This document shows positions 28,866-37,525 of a DNA stretch of 64,000 bases, one piece after another. Both the position numbers and the translations under genes were made by a program. The notes beneath the pieces are model-generated. The model did no database searches and was not told the origin of the DNA. It saw nothing but the letters and a program-made list of their open reading frames with translations. Source of the stretch: Nocardioides sp. (lineage in GTDB: Bacteria; Actinomycetota; Actinomycetes; Propionibacteriales; Nocardioidaceae); contig JACJWV010000008.1 in the NCBI GenBank assembly GCA_020636915.1, positions 62,001 through 126,000 on the forward strand, read 5' to 3'. Every line of letters starts with the position of its first letter. Position 1 is the first letter of the stretch.

Positions 28866-29386
28866 CGACGACTCCTTCCGGCGGCCGCGACGGCCGCGTC
28901 GATGCGGGCCTGGGCGCCGCCGCGCCAGATGTGGGTGATGGCGAGCGCCAGGGCGTCGGCCGCGTCGGCGGGGCGGGGCACCGCCTCGAGGCGCAGGATG
29001 CGGGCCACCATGGCTCCGACCTGGGTCTTGTCCGCCCGGCCGTTGCCGGAGACCGCGGCCTTGACCTCGCTCGGGGTGTGCAGGGCGATCGGCAGCCCGC
29101 GGCGGGCTGCGCAGACCATGGCGATCCCGCTGGCCTGGGCGGTCCCCATCACGGTGCTCACGTCGGAACGGGCGAAGACCCGCTCCACCGCGACGGCGTC
29201 GGGACGGTGCTCGTCGAGCCAGGCGTCCACGCCCCGCTCGATGGTCACCAACCGCTCGGGCACGGGCAGGTCCGAGGAGGTCCGGATGACGTTGACGTCG
29301 ACCAGGGTCAACGGGCGGCCGACCGAGCCCTCGACCACGCCCAGGCCGCACCGGGTCAGGCCGGGGTCGATCCCGAGCACGCGCAT
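28862..29386 (-). CDS. ruvC: crossover junction endodeoxyribonuclease RuvC
   Basis: Resolves Holliday junctions by symmetric nicking. The 174 residues carry the acidic catalytic residues of the RNase H fold: Asp7 in GIDPGLTRCG, Glu68 in VAVERVF, and the DAADALALAITH pair near 140. First gene of ruvC-ruvA-ruvB. A LexA-type palindrome lies 17 nt upstream of the ATG, so the operon is probably damage inducible. Confidence 0.96.
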   Translation of the reverse strand: MRVLGIDPGLTRCGLGVVEGSVGRPLTLVDVNVIRTSSDLPVPERLVTIERGVDAWLDEHRPDAVAVERVFARSDVSTVMGTAQASGIAMVCAARRGLPIALHTPSEVKAAVSGNGRADKTQVGAMVARILRLEAVPRPADAADALALAITHIWRGGAQARIDAAVAAAGRSRR

Positions 29387-29402
29387 GAGAGAGGCCCTTC
29401 CG

Positions 29403-29420
29403 TCCGAACAGGTGTTCGGA
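29403..29420. promoter_or_regulatory. LexA (SOS) box upstream of ruvCAB
   Basis: TCCGAACAGGTGTTCGGA has 8-bp palindromic arms around GG and matches the actinobacterial LexA pattern GAAC-N4-GTTC. It lies 17-34 nt upstream of the ruvC ATG. ruvCAB is a known SOS operon in mycobacteria. Confidence 0.8.
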
Positions 29421-29503
29421 GGTCACGCTAGCCGCGTCGGCGGACGACGCCGGCCGCGACACGCGGGGTCCGGGTGGTGGGCCGCGTGGCGGGGCGGGTC
29501 CTG

Positions 29504-29583
29504 GAGCTGTAACGCCGTGTTACAGGTTGTACCAACCCTGCTGGGACGGGGTGGGTACCAGGTGTAACACGGCGTTACAGCTC
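29504..29583. repeat. 80-nt hairpin element, copy 1
   Basis: Perfect 21-nt terminal inverted repeats (29504-29524 and 29563-29583) enclose a 38-nt spacer that can itself pair (GTACCAACCC with GGGTGGGTAC, one mismatch). Each arm is internally palindromic: TGTAAC-N5-GTTACA. A second copy lies at 30755-30830, on the other side of the AbiEi-like gene. The spacers align in the same orientation, so the copies are direct repeats. Confidence 0.88.
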
Positions 29584-29713
29584 GCTATCGCTCACCGGTC
29601 GCGGAGGAGTCTGCAGCCCGCGAACCGTCCACCAGATCGGCTCCGAGCGCGGCCGTCCCCAGGCTGGAGCGTCCGGCGAGCGGACTGGTCCGCACCGGGC
29701 CACCGTGGGGCGC

Positions 29714-30715
29714 ATGATCGAGCGGTTCCTCTGCTGTGCCCCGACGAGCACGGGTTGGTCACCAGCCGCGCCGCGGCCGCGGCCGGGCTCGACGCGGCCG
29801 ACCTGCGCCGGCTGGTCCGCGGCGGAGAGCTGGTGCCCATCCGTCGAGGCGTCTACGCGGACGCCCGGCGCTGGGAACAGCTCGAGCCGTACCGCGAGCA
29901 GCCGCTGCTGAGGATCCGGGCGGCACAGCTGGTCCTGCGGTGCCAGCACGTCCTGAGCCACGACTCGGCGGCCCTGGTCCTCGGGCTCGGGTGCCCCGAC
30001 CCGGTCCACGCCCTGGTCCACGTCACCCGGCCCAAGGTCCACGGTGACGCGGTCCGCGCCGGGGTGAAGCACCACCTGGCGCCGTACTCCCCGACCAGGT
30101 GGTCGAGATCGGTGACTTCCACCTGCTCGACCCGGCGCGCACAGCACTGGACATGGCGCGCGAGCACGGTCTGGTCGCGGGCGTGGCATGCTGCGACGCG
30201 GCGCTCCGTGCCGGCGTGCCGCGCGCCGCCCTCCACGACGCCCGCTCGCGGATGCAGTGTTGGCCGCACAGCCGCGTGATGGACGCGGCCATCGGGCTGG
30301 CCGACCCCGGCGCGGAGTCGTGGCTCGAGTCGGAGGCGCGGATGCTCGTGCACAGCCTCGACATCGGACGGCCCGAGACCCAGTTCGGCCTGCGGGACGG
30401 GCGCCGCTACGCGCGTTGCGACATCCGCGTGGGTCGGCACCTGTTCGAGGCGGACGGCCAGCTGAAGTACCGCTCCGACGACCCCCCTTGCGCGCCGCCG
30501 ACGTCCTCTGGGACGAGAAGCAGCGCCAGGACTTCGTCTGCGGCTTCAAGCTCGGTGTCTCACGCATCACGGCCCACGACTGCCACGCCGGCCGTGAGGC
30601 CGCTCGCCGCCGACTCCTGCGGGAGTACGCCGACACCTGTGCGCGGTTCGGCACCGACATCTCCGACCTCGCGCCGTACGTCGTCCCGTACGTCCTGCCG
30701 GCTCCGCGTCTGTGA
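29714..30715 (+). pseudogene. AbiEi-antitoxin-domain / DUF559-like protein, three frameshifts
   Basis: About 334 codons that read as one protein only over three frames. From ATG at 29714 the frame changes near 29735, 30090 and 30485, each consistent with one missing base. The N-terminal part (DEHGLVTSRAAAAAGLDAADL, RGGELVPIRRGVYA) is a winged-helix domain of the type IV AbiEi antitoxin kind. The C-terminal part (FEADGQLKYR, then ADVLWDEKQRQDFV) resembles DUF559 / PD-(D/E)xK endonuclease-like domains. Such stand-alone proteins are common in actinobacteria, function unproven, and no toxin gene is adjacent. It lies against the direction of the yebC-ruvCAB block, flanked by two hairpin elements, which suggests insertion. 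Whether it is a true pseudogene or affected by sequence errors is open. Confidence 0.72.
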
Positions 30716-30754
30716 CGGTCGGGCGCTGACGGGCGGTCACGCGACCGCCGGCCA

Positions 30755-30830
30755 GCTGTAACGCCGTGTTACAGCGTGTTTCCACCGTGCTGCAACAGGG
30801 TGGGTACAAGCAGTAACACGGCGTTACAGC
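30755..30830. repeat. 80-nt hairpin element, copy 2
   Basis: Arms GCTGTAACGCCGTGTTAC (30755-30772) and its reverse complement (30813-30830) match those of copy 1; the 40-nt spacer is a diverged relative sharing GGGTGGGTAC. It lies between the AbiEi-like gene and the yebC stop. Confidence 0.88.
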
Positions 30831-30861
30831 GATCGACGGGCCCGGCAGCCGGGCCGGTCGA

Positions 30862-31640
30862 TCAGGCGTCGATGGAGTCGAGGACCTCGTCGGGGATGTC
30901 GGCGTTGCTGAAGACGTTCTGCACGTCGTCGGTCGTCCACCGCGTCGACGAGGCGGAACACCTTGCCGGCGACGTCCACCTCGGCGACGGGGATGTCCAT
31001 CGTCGCGACGAACTGCACCTCGGCGGAGTCGTAGTCGATCCTGGCGGCCTGGAGGGCGGTGCGCACCGCGACCACGTCGGAGGCCTCGGTCTGGACCTCG
31101 AAGCTGTCACCGAGGTCGTTGACGTCCTCCGCGCCCGCGTCGAGCGTGGCCTCGAGGACGTCGTCCTCGGAGACGTCCCAGGGCTTGCCGCCCCTGCTCC
31201 TGGCTCTTGCCGACCACCACGACGCCCTTGCGCGTGAAGAGCCGGGACACCGAGCCGGGGTCGGCCATGGTGCCGCCGTTGCGGGTGACGGCGGTCCGGA
31301 CCTCCATCGCGGCGCGGTTGCGGTTGTCGGTGAGGCACTCGACGAGCAGCGCGACTCCCTGCGGCCCGTACGCCTCGTACATGATCGTCTCGTAGTCGAC
31401 GCCGCCACCGTCGAGGCCACCGCCGCGCTTGACCGCGGAGTCGATGTTCTTGTTCGGCACCGACTGCTTCTTCGCCTTCTGGATGGCGTCGTAGAGCGTG
31501 GGGTTGCCGGCCGGGTCGGGACCGCCCATCTTGGCCGCGATCTCGATGTTCTTGATCAGCTTGGCGAACAGCTTGCCGCGCTTGGCGTCGATCGCGGCCT
31601 TCTTGTGCTTGGTGGTCGCCCACTTGGAGTGGCCGGACAT
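30862..31640 (-). CDS. yebC: YebC/PmpR family protein, two frameshifts
   Basis: Family of transcription regulators / ribosome-associated factors that help translate proline-rich runs. The start is typical (MSGHSKWATTKHKKA). The first frame covers about 145 residues to GVVVVGKS. Near 31190 the frame moves (one extra G in a G run would explain it) to DVSEDDVLEATLDAGAEDVNDLGDSFEV, and near 30930 it moves again to DDVQNVFSNADIPDEVLDSIDA, the family C-terminus. All three parts together give the usual length of about 255. The gene is normally intact and conserved here between pdxT and ruvC, so sequence error is the likeliest cause. Confidence 0.85.
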
Positions 31641-31649
31641 ACGTCTCCT

Positions 31650-32279
31650 TTACTCACGGTGGTCGACCCGGTCGAGGTCTTCGACCACGTCGACGAACAG
31701 CCGGTGGACCCGCGGGTCGCCGCCCACCTCGGGGTGGAACGACGTCGCCATCAGCGGCCCCTGCCGGACGGCGACGATCCTACCCGCGGCCTCGCCGTGT
31801 CCGACACGGGCGAGCACCTCGACCCTGTCACCGACGGACTCGACCCACGGCGCCCGGATGAAGACCGCGTGCACCGGGTCCTCGAGGCCGGCGAAGTCCA
31901 GGTCGTCCTCGAAGGAGTCGACCTGCCGCCCGAAGGCGTTGCGACGCACGGTGATGTCGAGGCCACCGATCGTCTCCTGGCCGACGACGCCGTCCTCGAC
32001 CCGCTCGGCGAGCATGATCATGCCTGCACAGGTCCCGAAGACGGGCAGGCCCTCCTTGACCCGCTGGCGCAGCGGGTCCAGGAGGTCGAAGGTCCGCGCG
32101 AGCTTGGCCATCGTCGTCGACTCCCCGCCGGGGACCACCAGACCGTCGCACGCGTCCAGCTCCGTCGTACGGCGGACCGTGGTGGCGCGGACGCCCAGGT
32201 CCGACAGCACCCGCAGGTGCTCCCGGACGTCGCCCTGGACCGCCAGGACGCCGATCGTCGGGACGGGAGCGGTCACCAC
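31650..32279 (-). CDS. pdxT: pyridoxal 5'-phosphate synthase glutaminase subunit PdxT
   Basis: Hydrolyses glutamine and feeds ammonia to PdxS for vitamin B6 synthesis. The 209 residues carry PGGESTT, the nucleophile Cys in FGTCAGMI, and the His-Glu pair in SFHPEVGGD, a complete triad. Overlaps the pdxS 3' end by 7 nt and lies 9 nt before yebC. Confidence 0.96.
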   Translation of the reverse strand: MVTAPVPTIGVLAVQGDVREHLRVLSDLGVRATTVRRTTELDACDGLVVPGGESTTMAKLARTFDLLDPLRQRVKEGLPVFGTCAGMIMLAERVEDGVVGQETIGGLDITVRRNAFGRQVDSFEDDLDFAGLEDPVHAVFIRAPWVESVGDRVEVLARVGHGEAAGRIVAVRQGPLMATSFHPEVGGDPRVHRLFVDVVEDLDRVDHRE

Positions 32280-33205
32280 CCGCGCTCGGCGAGGCGGTGC
32301 GGCTGCGGGATCTCCTCGACGTTGATCCCCACCATCGCCTCACCCAGGCCGCGCGAGACCTTGGCGACCACGTCGGGGTCGTCGTAGAACGTCGTCGCCT
32401 TCACGATCGCCTCGGCCCGCTGCGCGGGGTTGCCGGACTTGAAGATGCCCGACCCCACGAACACACCCTCGGCACCCAGCTGCATCATCATCGCGGCATC
32501 CGCCGGCGTCGCGATCCCACCCGCGGTGAACAGCACCACCGGCAGCTTGCCCCGCTCGGCGACCTCCTTGACCAGGTCGTACGGCGCCTGCAGCTCCTTG
32601 GCCGCCACGAACAGCTCGTCCTCGGCCAGCGACCCCAGCCGCCGGATCTCCTTGCGGATCGTGCGCATGTGGGTCACCGCGTTCGACACGTCACCGGTGC
32701 CGGCCTCACCCTTCGAACGGATCATCGCCGCCCCCTCGGTCAACCGCCGCAGCGCCTCACCCAGGTTGGTCGCACCACACACGAACGGCACCGTGAACGC
32801 CCACTTGTCGATGTGGTTCTCGTAGTCGGCCGGCGTCAGCACCTCGGACTCGTCGATGTAGTCCACACCCAGCGACTGCAGCACCTGCGCCTCGGCGAAG
32901 TGCCCGATCCGCGCCTTGGCCATCACCGGGATCGACACCGCCTCGATGATCCCGTCGATCATGTCGGGGTCGCTCATCCGCGACACCCCACCCTGAGCCC
33001 GGATGTCGGCCGGCACCCGCTCCAGCGCCATCACCGCCACCGCCCCGGCGTCCTCGGCGATCTTCGCCTGGTCGGGGGTGACCACGTCCATGATCACGCC
33101 CCCCTTCAGCATCTCCGCCATCCCCCGCTTCACGCGGGTGGTGCCAGTGGTGGTGCCAGTGGTGGGGACCTGTGCGTCCGGGGTCGAGGTGTTGCTGTCA
33201 GCCAT
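32273..33205 (-). CDS. pdxS: pyridoxal 5'-phosphate synthase lyase subunit PdxS
   Basis: Condenses ribose 5-phosphate, glyceraldehyde 3-phosphate and ammonia into PLP. The 310 residues include both Schiff-base lysines, in VMAKARIGH and SKGEAGTGDVSNAV, and the family end (GINVEEIPQPHRLAERGW). A Thr-rich 25-residue N-terminal extension precedes the core. It lies only 3 nt downstream of pgsA. Confidence 0.97.
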   Translation of the reverse strand: MADSNTSTPDAQVPTTGTTTGTTRVKRGMAEMLKGGVIMDVVTPDQAKIAEDAGAVAVMALERVPADIRAQGGVSRMSDPDMIDGIIEAVSIPVMAKARIGHFAEAQVLQSLGVDYIDESEVLTPADYENHIDKWAFTVPFVCGATNLGEALRRLTEGAAMIRSKGEAGTGDVSNAVTHMRTIRKEIRRLGSLAEDELFVAAKELQAPYDLVKEVAERGKLPVVLFTAGGIATPADAAMMMQLGAEGVFVGSGIFKSGNPAQRAEAIVKATTFYDDPDVVAKVSRGLGEAMVGINVEEIPQPHRLAERGW

Positions 33206-33208
33206 GGG

Positions 33209-33826
33209 TCAGATCGTAGTGCTGGCCTCGGCGATCGCCTGCTTCCGGACCACCCAGACCCGCTGGCCCACCGTGATCGTGGACGCCAGCGCGAGCGCCC
33301 ACAGGGCGATGTAGAGCAGCACCGGGAGGTCGAAGATGGCGCTGAAGCCGGTCATCACGAGGATGGCGACGAGGCGGTCGGCCCGCTCGGCGATGCCGAC
33401 CTTGACCGAGAACCCGAGGGTCTCCCCGCGCGAGCGGGCGTACGACGTCACGCTGCCCATGAGCAGGCAGACCAGGCTGAGCACGAGGTAGAGCCGGCTC
33501 GGCTCCTCCCACGCGAAGTAGAGGGCCAGCCCGATGAAGATGGCGCCGTCGGCGACCCGGTCCAGCGTGGAGTCCCAGAACGCACCGAACTTGCTCACCC
33601 TCCCGGTCGTCCGGGCCATGTGCCCGTCGATGAGGTCACTGAAGACGAATGCGGTGATGACGAGCACCCCGGTGAGGAGCTTCTGCGGGAAGAACACCAG
33701 CGCACCGGCACAGACGCCGAGGGTGCCGACGAACGTGACGGCGTCGGGGCTGACGCCCATCCGGATCAGCAGGTTGGCGATGGGCGAGATGACCTTGGTG
33801 AAGAAGGCGCGGAGTGGTTCGAGCAT
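33209..33826 (-). CDS. pgsA: CDP-alcohol phosphatidyltransferase, probable phosphatidylinositol phosphate synthase
   Basis: Integral membrane enzyme of 205 residues with the CDP-OH-P transferase motif: DLIDGHMARTTG then KFGAFWDSTLDRVAD (D-G-x2-A-R-x8-G-x3-D-x3-D). The actinobacterial homologue in this position makes phosphatidylinositol phosphate for PI and PIM lipids. About six hydrophobic segments. Unusually it is followed directly by pdxS; the acyltransferase and mannosyltransferase genes (PatB1, PimA) usually found between them are absent. Confidence 0.92.
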   Translation of the reverse strand: MLEPLRAFFTKVISPIANLLIRMGVSPDAVTFVGTLGVCAGALVFFPQKLLTGVLVITAFVFSDLIDGHMARTTGRVSKFGAFWDSTLDRVADGAIFIGLALYFAWEEPSRLYLVLSLVCLLMGSVTSYARSRGETLGFSVKVGIAERADRLVAILVMTGFSAIFDLPVLLYIALWALALASTITVGQRVWVVRKQAIAEASTTI

Positions 33827-33865
33827 GGCGGGAGCAGGCTACCGGTCGGGGACCGGCGCCGGGGC

Positions 33866-35059
33866 TCAGGCCGTCACGAGCGCCGTCTGCGGGTCGTCCA
33901 GCACCGGCGCGAACGCGAGCTCCGCCGCACCCACCAGCTGGGCGTCGTCCTCGAGCCGGGCGGAGCGGATGAGGACGTCCTCGCGCGGCGTCATCATCGT
34001 GCTGCGACTCATCGCGTCGTTGACGCGGTCCTCGCAGGCGCGCCACACCTGGGCCAGGCACCCGCCGAGGACGACGACCTCCGGGATTGAAGAGGTTGAC
34101 GATGGCGCGGAGGCCCACACCGCACCAGTCGGCGACCTCGGCCACCGCCTCACCGGCCCAGGCCTCCCCGCCGCTGCGGCGGCGATCACCTCGGCGACCG
34201 CCGGCGGACCACCGCCCGACAGGCGTCCGGCCGCTCGGAGCAGGACGTTCTCGCCCACCTTGGTCTCCCAGCAGCCGACCGCGCCGCACCGGCACACCGG
34301 CCCCACACTGTCGACCTGCAGGTGGCCGACCTCGCCGGCGTACCCCGTCGCGCCCGTCAGCGGCCGCCCCCCGACGAGGAACCCGCCACCGATGCCGACG
34401 CTCGCACTGAGGTACACCGCGTCGGAGAACCCGACCGCGGCGCCGCGGAGGTGCTCGGCCAGCACGCCGAGGTTCGCGTCGTTGCCGGTCGACACCGGTC
34501 GCCCGAGGCGCTTCCCGAGCAGTGCCGTGAACGGCTCCTCGACCCAGCCCAGGTTGGGGGCGAACCGCACCATGCCGTCGGTCGTCCGGACCGCGCCCGG
34601 CACCGAGACCCCGATCCCCTGGCACCGACGGTCGCCCGGGACCGCGAGCACGTCCTCGACCATCTGGGCCACGACGTCGACCACGTGGTCGACGTCGTGC
34701 TCACCCCGCTGGTGGGTGCGGGTGCGTCGCTCCATGATCTCGCCGCCCAGCCCGACCATGGCCACGGCGATCCGGTCGACCCCGACCTCCACCGCGGCCA
34801 CGACATTGTCGGCGCGCGGGACGACGAGGTGGGACGGGCGCCCGGATCCCGAGCGCCCACCCCCGGCCGCCGCCTCCTCCGAGACCAGGCCGAGGCTCTG
34901 CAGCTCGGCGGTGAGAGCGCCGATCGTGCTGCGGTTGAGCCCGAGCTGCTTGGTGAGCTCAGCCCGCGTCGTCGGGCCGTGCCTGTGCACCGTCTGCAGG
35001 ATGGCGCGCAGGTTCCCGCGCCGGAGCTCCTCTGAGCCGACGCCGGTCGGGGTGGGCAC
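33866..35059 (-). CDS. ROK family transcriptional repressor, probable xylose regulator (compensated frameshift)
   Basis: About 397 residues from GTG at 35057-35059: an N-terminal winged helix (RRGNLRAILQTVHRHGPTTRAELTKQLGLNRSTIGALTAEL, in pieces) followed by a sugar-kinase-like ROK domain with the zinc motif CRCGAVGCWE. Between about 34175 and 34090 the main frame turns into nonsense; the expected residues (ADWCGVGLRAIVNLFNP) are in another frame, after which the main frame returns (EVVVLGG). That is a pair of compensating indels, probably errors. It lies 11 nt after the sugar-permease fragment and next to xylA remnants, so XylR-type control of xylose genes is inferred. Confidence 0.85.
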   Translation of the reverse strand: MPTPTGVGSEELRRGNLRAILQTVHRHGPTTRAELTKQLGLNRSTIGALTAELQSLGLVSEEAAAGGGRSGSGRPSHLVVPRADNVVAAVEVGVDRIAVAMVGLGGEIMERRTRTHQRGEHDVDHVVDVVAQMVEDVLAVPGDRRCQGIGVSVPGAVRTTDGMVRFAPNLGWVEEPFTALLGKRLGRPVSTGNDANLGVLAEHLRGAAVGFSDAVYLSASVGIGGGFLVGGRPLTGATGYAGEVGHLQVDSVGPVCRCGAVGCWETKVGENVLLRAAGRLSGGGPPAVAEVIAAAAAGRPGPVRRWPRSPTGAVWASAPSSTSSIPEVVVLGGCLAQVWRACEDRVNDAMSRSTMMTPREDVLIRSARLEDDAQLVGAAELAFAPVLDDPQTALVTA

Positions 35060-35070
35060 GACCGCCCCCG

Positions 35071-35580
35071 TCAGACTCGTCCGCTGGCGGTGGCCCTGCG
35101 ACGGCTGATCGCGTCGACGCTGGCCGCCACGAGCAGCACTAGACCGGTGACGATGTACTTGCGGCTGTCGGGCTGGTTCATCAGGCCCATGCCGTTGGCG
35201 ATCGTCGCCACGACGGTGCCACCGATGATCGCGTCGAAGATGCGTCCCTTGCCACCGAAGAGGCTGGTGCCACCGATGACCGCCGCGCCGACCGCGAAGA
35301 GCAGCGTCTGGTTGCCGCCGGTGACGTTGTTCACGCCACCGCTGTAGCTGGCGAGCATCAGACCGCCGACCGCCGCGACCGTGGAGCACATCATGAAGCA
35401 GCTCAGCTGGATCAGCTTCACGTTGATGCCCGCCCGGCGCGCTGCCTCGGCGTTGCCGCCGACGGCGTAGACGTGACCGCCCCAACGGGTCCGGCTCAGC
35501 AGGATCGTGAGCACGATCGCGAGGCCGATGATGATCACGAGCGAGATCGGCACGCCCTGGATCGACTTGATGTTCGGGTG
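35071..35580 (-). pseudogene. sugar ABC transporter permease (XylH-like), C-terminal fragment
   Basis: About 169 C-terminal codons of a ribose/xylose-type permease: GGHVYAVGGNAEAARRAGINV, several membrane segments, NGMGLMNQPDSRKYIVTG and the family end. Homology stops abruptly at about 35580, where xylose isomerase sequence begins on the other strand. The N-terminal half, its start, and the ATPase and binding-protein genes expected upstream are missing. Confidence 0.85.
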
Positions 35581-36183
35581 AACGAGCCGCGCGGCGACAT
35601 CCTGCTGCCCACGATCGGGCACGCGCTGGCGTTCATCAACGAGCTCGAGCACTCCGAGCTGGTCGGGCTGAACCCCGAGGTCGGCCACGAGGAGATGGCC
35701 TCCCTGAACTACGCACACGGATTGGCGCAGGCGCTGTGGCACGGCAAGCTCTTCCACATCGACCTCAACGGCCAGACCGGGCCGCGCTACGACCAGGACC
35801 TCCGGTTCGGCGCCGGCAACGCCCGCGGCGCCTTCTGGACCGTCGACATCGTCGAGAACGGCGGGTACGACGGGCCGCGCCACTTCGACTTCAAGCCGCC
35901 GCGGACCGAGGACATGGACGGCGTCTGGGAGTCCGCGCGGGCCTGCATGCGCAACTACCTGATCCTGCGCGACAAGGTCCGGGCGTTCCGCGCGGATCCC
36001 GAGGTCCAGCAGGCGCTGCGCGACGCCCGGGTCGACCAGCTCGCGGTCCCGACCGTCGCGCCCGGCGAGTCCCTCGCGGACCTGCGGGCCGAGGCCTTCG
36101 ACCCCGACGCGGCCGCCCAGCGCGGCATGGGCTTCGAGCGGCTCGACCAGCTCGCGCTGGAGCACCTGTACGGCGTGCGCTAG
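35578..36183 (+). pseudogene. xylA: xylose isomerase, C-terminal half
   Basis: About 200 C-terminal codons: NEPRGDILLPTIGHALAF, VGHEEMASLNYAHGLAQAL, GKLFHIDLNGQTGPRYDQDL and HFDFKPPRTED, with metal-binding His/Asp/Glu residues, ending DQLALEHLYGVR. Full-length enzyme is about 390 residues. Homology begins at the fragment junction near 35580 without ribosome site or proper start, so no active enzyme is expected. The tail is 4 nt from the convergent inositol monophosphatase gene. Confidence 0.87.
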
Positions 36184-36187
36184 GCGG

Positions 36188-36973
36188 TCAGCCCACGAGC
36201 GCGCGGGCGACCTCGGCCACCGCGGTCGGGGCGCCGGCGGCGTACCAGGTCACGCCCGCAGCCTCGACCCGCCGGGTGACTCCCCCGGCGCCGAGCACGA
36301 GGGCGGCGCCCGGCAGCTCGTCCCAGGGCGGGACGGAGTGCTGGCAGACCACGTGCAGCCTGCCCTCGGCGACCGCCACGGCGTCCATGGAGCCGGAGCC
36401 GAGCATCCGGAGGGTCGCTGCGCGGCCGGCCATCCGGCGGAACGCGCGCCCGACCTCGTGGTCCAGGTACGGCGGGTGGAGATAGGTCGTCAGGCACGAC
36501 TGCGCCAGCGGACGGTCCACGAGAGGCTCGAGGGGGACGCCGTCGACGGTCGTCGGCAGGTCCGGACCGCCGACCAGGGTCCGGCCGGTCGCGGGGTGGT
36601 GGACCGCGCCGAGAACCAGGCGGTCCCCGTCGGTCAGGGCGATCGCGGAGCACCACCAGTCCAGGCCGGCGACGAAGTTGTAGGTGCCGTCGACGGGGTC
36701 GATCACCCAGGTGCGCCCGGATCGGCCTTCGCGTGCAGAGCCCTCCTCGCCCAGCACGCCGTCCTCGGGCCGCTCGGTGGCCAGGGTGTCGACGACCAGG
36801 CGCTCCGCGGCGTGGTCGGCCGCGGTGACCACGTCCGAGACCGAGGTCTTGGCCTGCGCCGACAACCCGTCCGCGCGCATCCGGTGTGCCAGCTCGCCGG
36901 CGCCGCGGACCAGTCGGGCGGCGAGCTCGGCGTCTGCCGGTAAGCGCGGGTCCGGGCCGGGCCCCCGGGTCAC
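36188..36973 (-). CDS. inositol monophosphatase family protein
   Basis: Metal-dependent phosphatase fold, 261 residues. It has the Glu in GEEGS (about 82), WVIDPVDGTYNF (about 94-105) for metal binding, GSGSMDAVAVAEG and the C-terminal WDELPGAAL motif. Members act on inositol phosphate, histidinol phosphate or fructose bisphosphate; the substrate is not decidable here. GTG at 36971-36973 overlaps the HIT gene stop by 4 nt (GTGA), supporting this start. Confidence 0.9.
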   Translation of the reverse strand: MTRGPGPDPRLPADAELAARLVRGAGELAHRMRADGLSAQAKTSVSDVVTAADHAAERLVVDTLATERPEDGVLGEEGSAREGRSGRTWVIDPVDGTYNFVAGLDWWCSAIALTDGDRLVLGAVHHPATGRTLVGGPDLPTTVDGVPLEPLVDRPLAQSCLTTYLHPPYLDHEVGRAFRRMAGRAATLRMLGSGSMDAVAVAEGRLHVVCQHSVPPWDELPGAALVLGAGGVTRRVEAAGVTWYAAGAPTAVAEVARALVG

Positions 36974-37503
36974 GACCAGGCCTCGGCGAGCAGCGTGCGG
37001 GTGTCGGCGAGGAGCTGCGGCAGGGTCTTCGTGCCACCGAGCACCGTGATGAAGTTGGCGTCGCCGGACCATCTCGGCACGACGTGCTGGTGGAGGTGCT
37101 GGGAGAGCGAGCCGCCGGCGACGCCGCCCAGGTTGATGCCGACGTTGAAGGCGTGCGGACCGCTCACCCGACGCAGCACCCGGACCGCCTGCTGCGTCGT
37201 CGCCATCAGCTCCGACGCCTCGGCGCCGGTCAGGTCCTCGAGCTCGGCCACGTGCCGGTGCGGGAGCACCATGAGGTGGCCGGGGTTGTAGGGATGCAGG
37301 TTGAGCACCGCGAAGCAGGTCTCGCCGCGGTGCACGACCAGGCTGTCCTCGAGCGGCAGCGCCGCCATCGCGCAGAACGGGCACCCGTCGTCCCCGGTCC
37401 CGCCGGTGGAGACGCTGGGGACGATGTAGGCCATCCGGTGCGGGGTCCAGAGGCGGTCGAAGCCCTCGAACCCCTCCCGCTCGTGTCCCGCCGGATCGGT
37501 CAT
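36970..37503 (-). CDS. HIT domain protein (AP4A phosphorylase-like)
   Basis: A 177-residue nucleotide hydrolase/transferase with the HIT motif HLHQHVVPRW (about 138-147) and an N-terminal CPFC metal-type motif (DDGCPFCAMAA). In actinobacteria this gene sits between thrS and pgsA and the mycobacterial homologue has AP4A phosphorylase activity, so a similar role is plausible. Here it is parted from pgsA by the xyl remnants and the phosphatase gene. Confidence 0.9.
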   Translation of the reverse strand: MTDPAGHEREGFEGFDRLWTPHRMAYIVPSVSTGGTGDDGCPFCAMAALPLEDSLVVHRGETCFAVLNLHPYNPGHLMVLPHRHVAELEDLTGAEASELMATTQQAVRVLRRVSGPHAFNVGINLGGVAGGSLSQHLHQHVVPRWSGDANFITVLGGTKTLPQLLADTRTLLAEAWS

Positions 37504-37525
37504 GGGGCAACCCTAGGGTGGGCGC

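Noticed and set aside
29714..30715. Complete type IV AbiE toxin-antitoxin module
   Set aside because: No AbiEii nucleotidyltransferase toxin gene lies next to it; only the antitoxin-type winged helix is present.
29504..30830. Integron-type gene cassette with attC sites
   Set aside because: The hairpins are near-perfect palindromes and lack the GTTRRRY core sites and the asymmetric extrahelical bases of attC; no integrase is visible.
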